Below, piece by piece: positions 61,335 to 64,000 of a stretch of DNA of 64,000 nt. Where the stretch lies: assembly GCA_026874595.1 (NCBI GenBank), contig CM049314.1, forward strand, positions 57,338,300-57,402,299, in the 5' to 3' direction. Origin of the DNA: Sipunculus nudus. Its lineage: Eukaryota > Annelida > Sipuncula > Golfingiida > Sipunculidae. Position numbers and translations under genes: made by a program. The notes under the pieces were generated by a model. It saw nothing but the letters and a program-made list of their open reading frames with translations, searched no databases and was not told the DNA's origin. How positions within the stretch are numbered: position 1 is the first letter of the stretch; the number at the start of each line of letters is the position of its first letter.

Positions 61335-62992
61335 CTGAAATATAAAATCCCCAATTGTGCTCTGGCAGCCATATTGGAATTCTGACACGTGTGTAATTCA
61401 ATAGGGATTGAGTGCGCGAAGGCACCAATCATCCAAGTGAAATTGGGAAAGCTGAAATATGTTGTTGAGTTATCGTGAGCAAAAGAAACTCAATTAGGCT
61501 GTGGTGACCATATTGGAATTCAGACATGTCTGCCATTCGATATTGGAGCCCTTATAGGTACCAATCACCTCTTTGTAAATGAGACTGATCAAGCATGTTC
61601 TTATTGAGATAACACACTTAAAAGACAATCCCCAATTGTGCTGTGGCAGCTATATTGGAATTCCAACATGAGTGTAATCCAATAGGAATTGAGTCCGCAT
61701 AGGCCCCAATCATCCCTTTGAATTTGGAAAAGCTGCAGTATGTTGTTGTTGAGTTATCCCGCGCGAAAGAAAATCAGCGATTGGTGCTGTGGTGGCCATA
61801 TTAGAATTCTGATTGGTTTGTAATTTGATAGGTCTGCAGCCCTCATAGGTATTAATCATTCTTGTGAATTTGGGAAAGCTGAAGTATGGTGTTCTTGAGT
61901 TATCGCCACAAAAGAAAATCAGCGATTAGGCTGTGGTGGCCATCTTGGAATTCCAGCAAGTCTGTAATTTGATAGATCTGGAGTCGTCATAGATACAAAT
62001 TATCTCTGTGAATTTGGGAAAGCTGCAGTACGTAGCTGTTGAATTATCGTGTGCGAAAGAAAATCAGCGATTGGGCTGTGGCGGCCATATTGGGATTCCA
62101 TCAAGTCTGTAATTTGATTGGTTTTGAGCCGTCATAGGTACCAATCATCCCTGCAAATTTGGGAAAGCTGCAGAATGCTGCTGTTGAGTTATCGCGAGCG
62201 AAAAAAAAAATCAGCGATTTGGCTGCAGACTTGTACCAGAAAAAAGGTCATTTTCCGTAGCGCTCCACACATGTTTGTGTTAAAAACAAGTTCTTCCGAA
62301 CGCGTCAACGTTCATTGAAACTTCATTCCACGTGTATATATTCATTACATTATTACCCGTGTATCAGGCGTGTTTGTAAATACCCCCAAACCAAGTCGAA
62401 CCGAATTGAATGTGCCATATTCTTTTGAAAGAAGGCTTCCCATTTGACAACTGAAAAAAAAACCTTATTTATGTAAGTTCTCCAGTCAGCACATTTTACC
62501 ATATATTTAACTATACACTTTGTATCGGTTGTGCTTTATATACAACTCAGTAAGTTTCTGTCCTCACAACAGAATATTTATTGTACATAAATAATCAGAT
62601 CCTTATAGCATTGAAAAGTATGTGAAGACTAAATACTTCTGGTGCTATACACTGCAGGCTACTTCTGCTTCCTACAAATCTGTAATTCGGTAAGTCTTAA
62701 GCCGTGATAAGTACCAATCATCCCTGTGAATTGGGAAAGATTCAGTATGATGTTGTTGAGTTATTGCGCGCGAAAGAAATCAGCGATTGGGCTGTGGTGG
62801 CCATATTGGAATTTTCACAAGTCTGTAAATCGATAGGTCTGGAGCCGTCATAGGTAACAATCATCCCTGTGAATTTTAGAAAGCTGCAGTATGTTGACGT
62901 TGAGTAATCGCGCGCGAAAGAAAGTGTCACTGACAGAAGGACGGACTGACACGGTGATCATTATAGGGCACCGCTTGTCAAGCGGGGCCCTA
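61335..62992 (-). mobile_element. Hairpin-ended tandem-array element (family 2), interrupted
   Basis: An array of 139-146-bp units: the ATTGGAAT block recurs at 61373, 61512, 61654, 61800, 61944 and 62089, with a final unit at 62805. Each unit also carries CCAATCAT(C/T)C, GAATTTGGGAAAGCTG and GTTGAGTTATCG. The array is broken between 62224 and 62669 by a separate 446-bp sequence. After the last unit come a GGACGGAC tract (62937-62948) and a 29-nt imperfect hairpin at 62964-62992 (arms TAGGGCACCGCTTG and CAAGCGGGGCCCTA, one mismatch). No coding capacity. Confidence 0.75.
62224..62669 (+). repeat. About 440-bp direct duplication, copy 1
   Basis: Near-identical to 63103-63544. It runs from the ACCAGAAAAAAGGTCATTTT region through ATTACCCGTGTAT, TTTGAAAGAAGGCTTCCCAT and TTGTATCGGTTGTGC to CTGCAGGCTACTTCTGCT. 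It sits inside a unit of the family 2 array, replacing about 25 bases of the unit. Confidence 0.85.
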
Positions 62993-63102
62993 ATAAATTA
63001 TTTTTAGTGTTACAAAATATTGTGGTAAAACCCGATGTACACGTCCATGTGTGCACATAAACACGACGTGCTCGCAAATTACTATGCCCCATAACACATT
63101 TG

Positions 63103-63544
63103 GCACAGACTGAGACCAGAAAAAGGTCATTTTCCGTATCGCACCAGACCTGTTTGTGTTATTAACAATTTCTTCCGAACGGGTCAATGCTCATTCCACG
63201 TGTATATATTCATTACATTATTACCCGTGTATTAGGTGTGTATGTTAATACACCTAAACCAAGTCGAACCGGAATTTAACGAATTGAATGTGCCATATTC
63301 TTTTGAAAGAAGGCTTCCCATTTGACAACTGAAGAAACCCTATTTATGTAAGTTCTCCAGTCAGCACATTTTACCATTTATTTAACTATACACTTTGTAT
63401 CGGTTGTGCTTTATATACAACTCAGTAAGTTTCTGTCCTCACAACAGAATATTTATTGTACATAAATAAACAGATCCTTATAACATTGAAAAGTATGTGA
63501 AAACTAAATAATTCTGGTGCTCTACACTGCAGGCTACTTCTGCT
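63103..63544 (+). repeat. About 440-bp direct duplication, copy 2
   Basis: Second copy, about 879 bp downstream of the first and outside the hairpin end of the family 2 element. It differs by small indels and substitutions, for example an extra GGAATTTAAC-type insert near 63271. Confidence 0.85.
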
Positions 63545-64000
63545 GTATACAATCTGACATGGTAAATCTAAAATATGCATGTAATGTCTCATCTTGAAAC
63601 TTATACCCTACACAGGGTGAGGTCAGTCTGATGCTTATCTGGCCATGTACTGTCCAGTGTCAAGTGTGTGACCTGGCCTTACTGCTTAGCGAATAGTATC
63701 CAAAACCTGTATGATTTCTCATTTTCAATTTCTAATTGTATCCCCATCCAAAGTCGGGACACTGGTTTAAGCACGGTCGCGCCGCCGCCGCCGAGATTTC
63801 TTTTGGACGCGGTAAATAAAAAAAAATTTCACGGATCTTTACTAAATTTGATATTTTCATAGATATGGGTGAGAGGACGAAGTCTATTTAAAATGAGGTC
63901 ATGACTTTTACTAGGAGAGTGACCTTGACCTTGAATATTTTTATTTTCGGGGAAAATCACACAAATTCTAAAATATCTTAAGAAATTTTGCATGGATTGA
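63545..64000. other. Non-coding end of window, part of an interspersed repeat
   Basis: A GCCGCCGCCGCC run at 63781-63792 is followed by GGACGCGGTAAATAAAAAAAA and then GGATCTTTACTAAATTTG, ATATGGGTGAGAGGACGAAG and GAGTGACCTTGACCTTG. This layout is typical of an invertebrate interspersed repeat. No gene seen. Confidence 0.4.

Noticed and set aside
61196-62930. Several open frames in the downstream array.
   Set aside because: They are translations of the 145-bp tandem units and are broken between units.
62224-63544. Long terminal repeats of a retrotransposon.
   Set aside because: The copies are direct and similar, but the 430 bases between them are family 2 array tail and hairpin with no gag/pol, primer-binding site or TG...CA ends.

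Overview
This is an AT-rich metazoan nuclear window with long introns, many microsatellites and dispersed repeats. The repeat types (GGAC/GTCC tracts next to short palindromes, tandem-array elements, TGACCTTGACCT-containing interspersed repeats) and the invertebrate-like protein sequence suggest a lophotrochozoan, most likely a mollusc and possibly a bivalve. The organism call is an inference; the gene call is not.

One protein-coding gene can be read with confidence. It is the 3' half of CASK, the calcium/calmodulin-dependent serine protein kinase-type MAGUK scaffold, on the + strand from about 20.3 kb to 55.1 kb plus a 3' UTR. Exons at 28644-28835, 37478-37556, 38086-38171, 39798-39866, 41122-41368, 42182-42331, 42980-43060, 43865-44067, 52602-52685, 53396-53491 and 54930-55106 encode the tail of the second L27 domain, PDZ, SH3, the basic HOOK and the guanylate-kinase-like domain. 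All junctions are GT-AG, all phases are compatible, and the stop is at 55104-55106. The exons for the CaM-kinase-like domain and both L27 domains are not seen. They may lie upstream of base 1 or be too short for me to spot in the first 28 kb.

Two features of the gene are unusual. First, a 57-codon open exon at 20313-20483, with an in-frame upstream stop, ends in phase 0 and can splice directly to 28644. That would give a short protein of 512 or 516 residues with no CaM-kinase or L27 domains, which is the layout of vertebrate p55/MPP1. Second, the exon for one piece of the GuK domain is present twice in tandem (52602-52685 and 53396-53491). Both copies have intact splice sites. Over the first 20 codons there are 12 synonymous changes and only 2 amino-acid changes, so both copies look old and selected. 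This points to alternative, possibly mutually exclusive, splicing of the GuK domain.

Region by region: 1-20312 is non-coding as far as I can tell (upstream intergenic DNA or an intron of the long isoform) and holds repeats and low-complexity tracts. 20313-55106 is the CASK locus, with three introns over 8 kb full of mobile-element debris. 55107 to about 56850 is the likely 3' UTR. From 56850 to the end is intergenic, with an array of about 145-bp units at 61335-62935 and a 440-bp direct duplication. Three mobile elements in two families share one architecture: a 29-nt imperfect hairpin at the end, then a GGAC/GTCC tract, then repeated body units. At least four other dispersed repeat families occur here.
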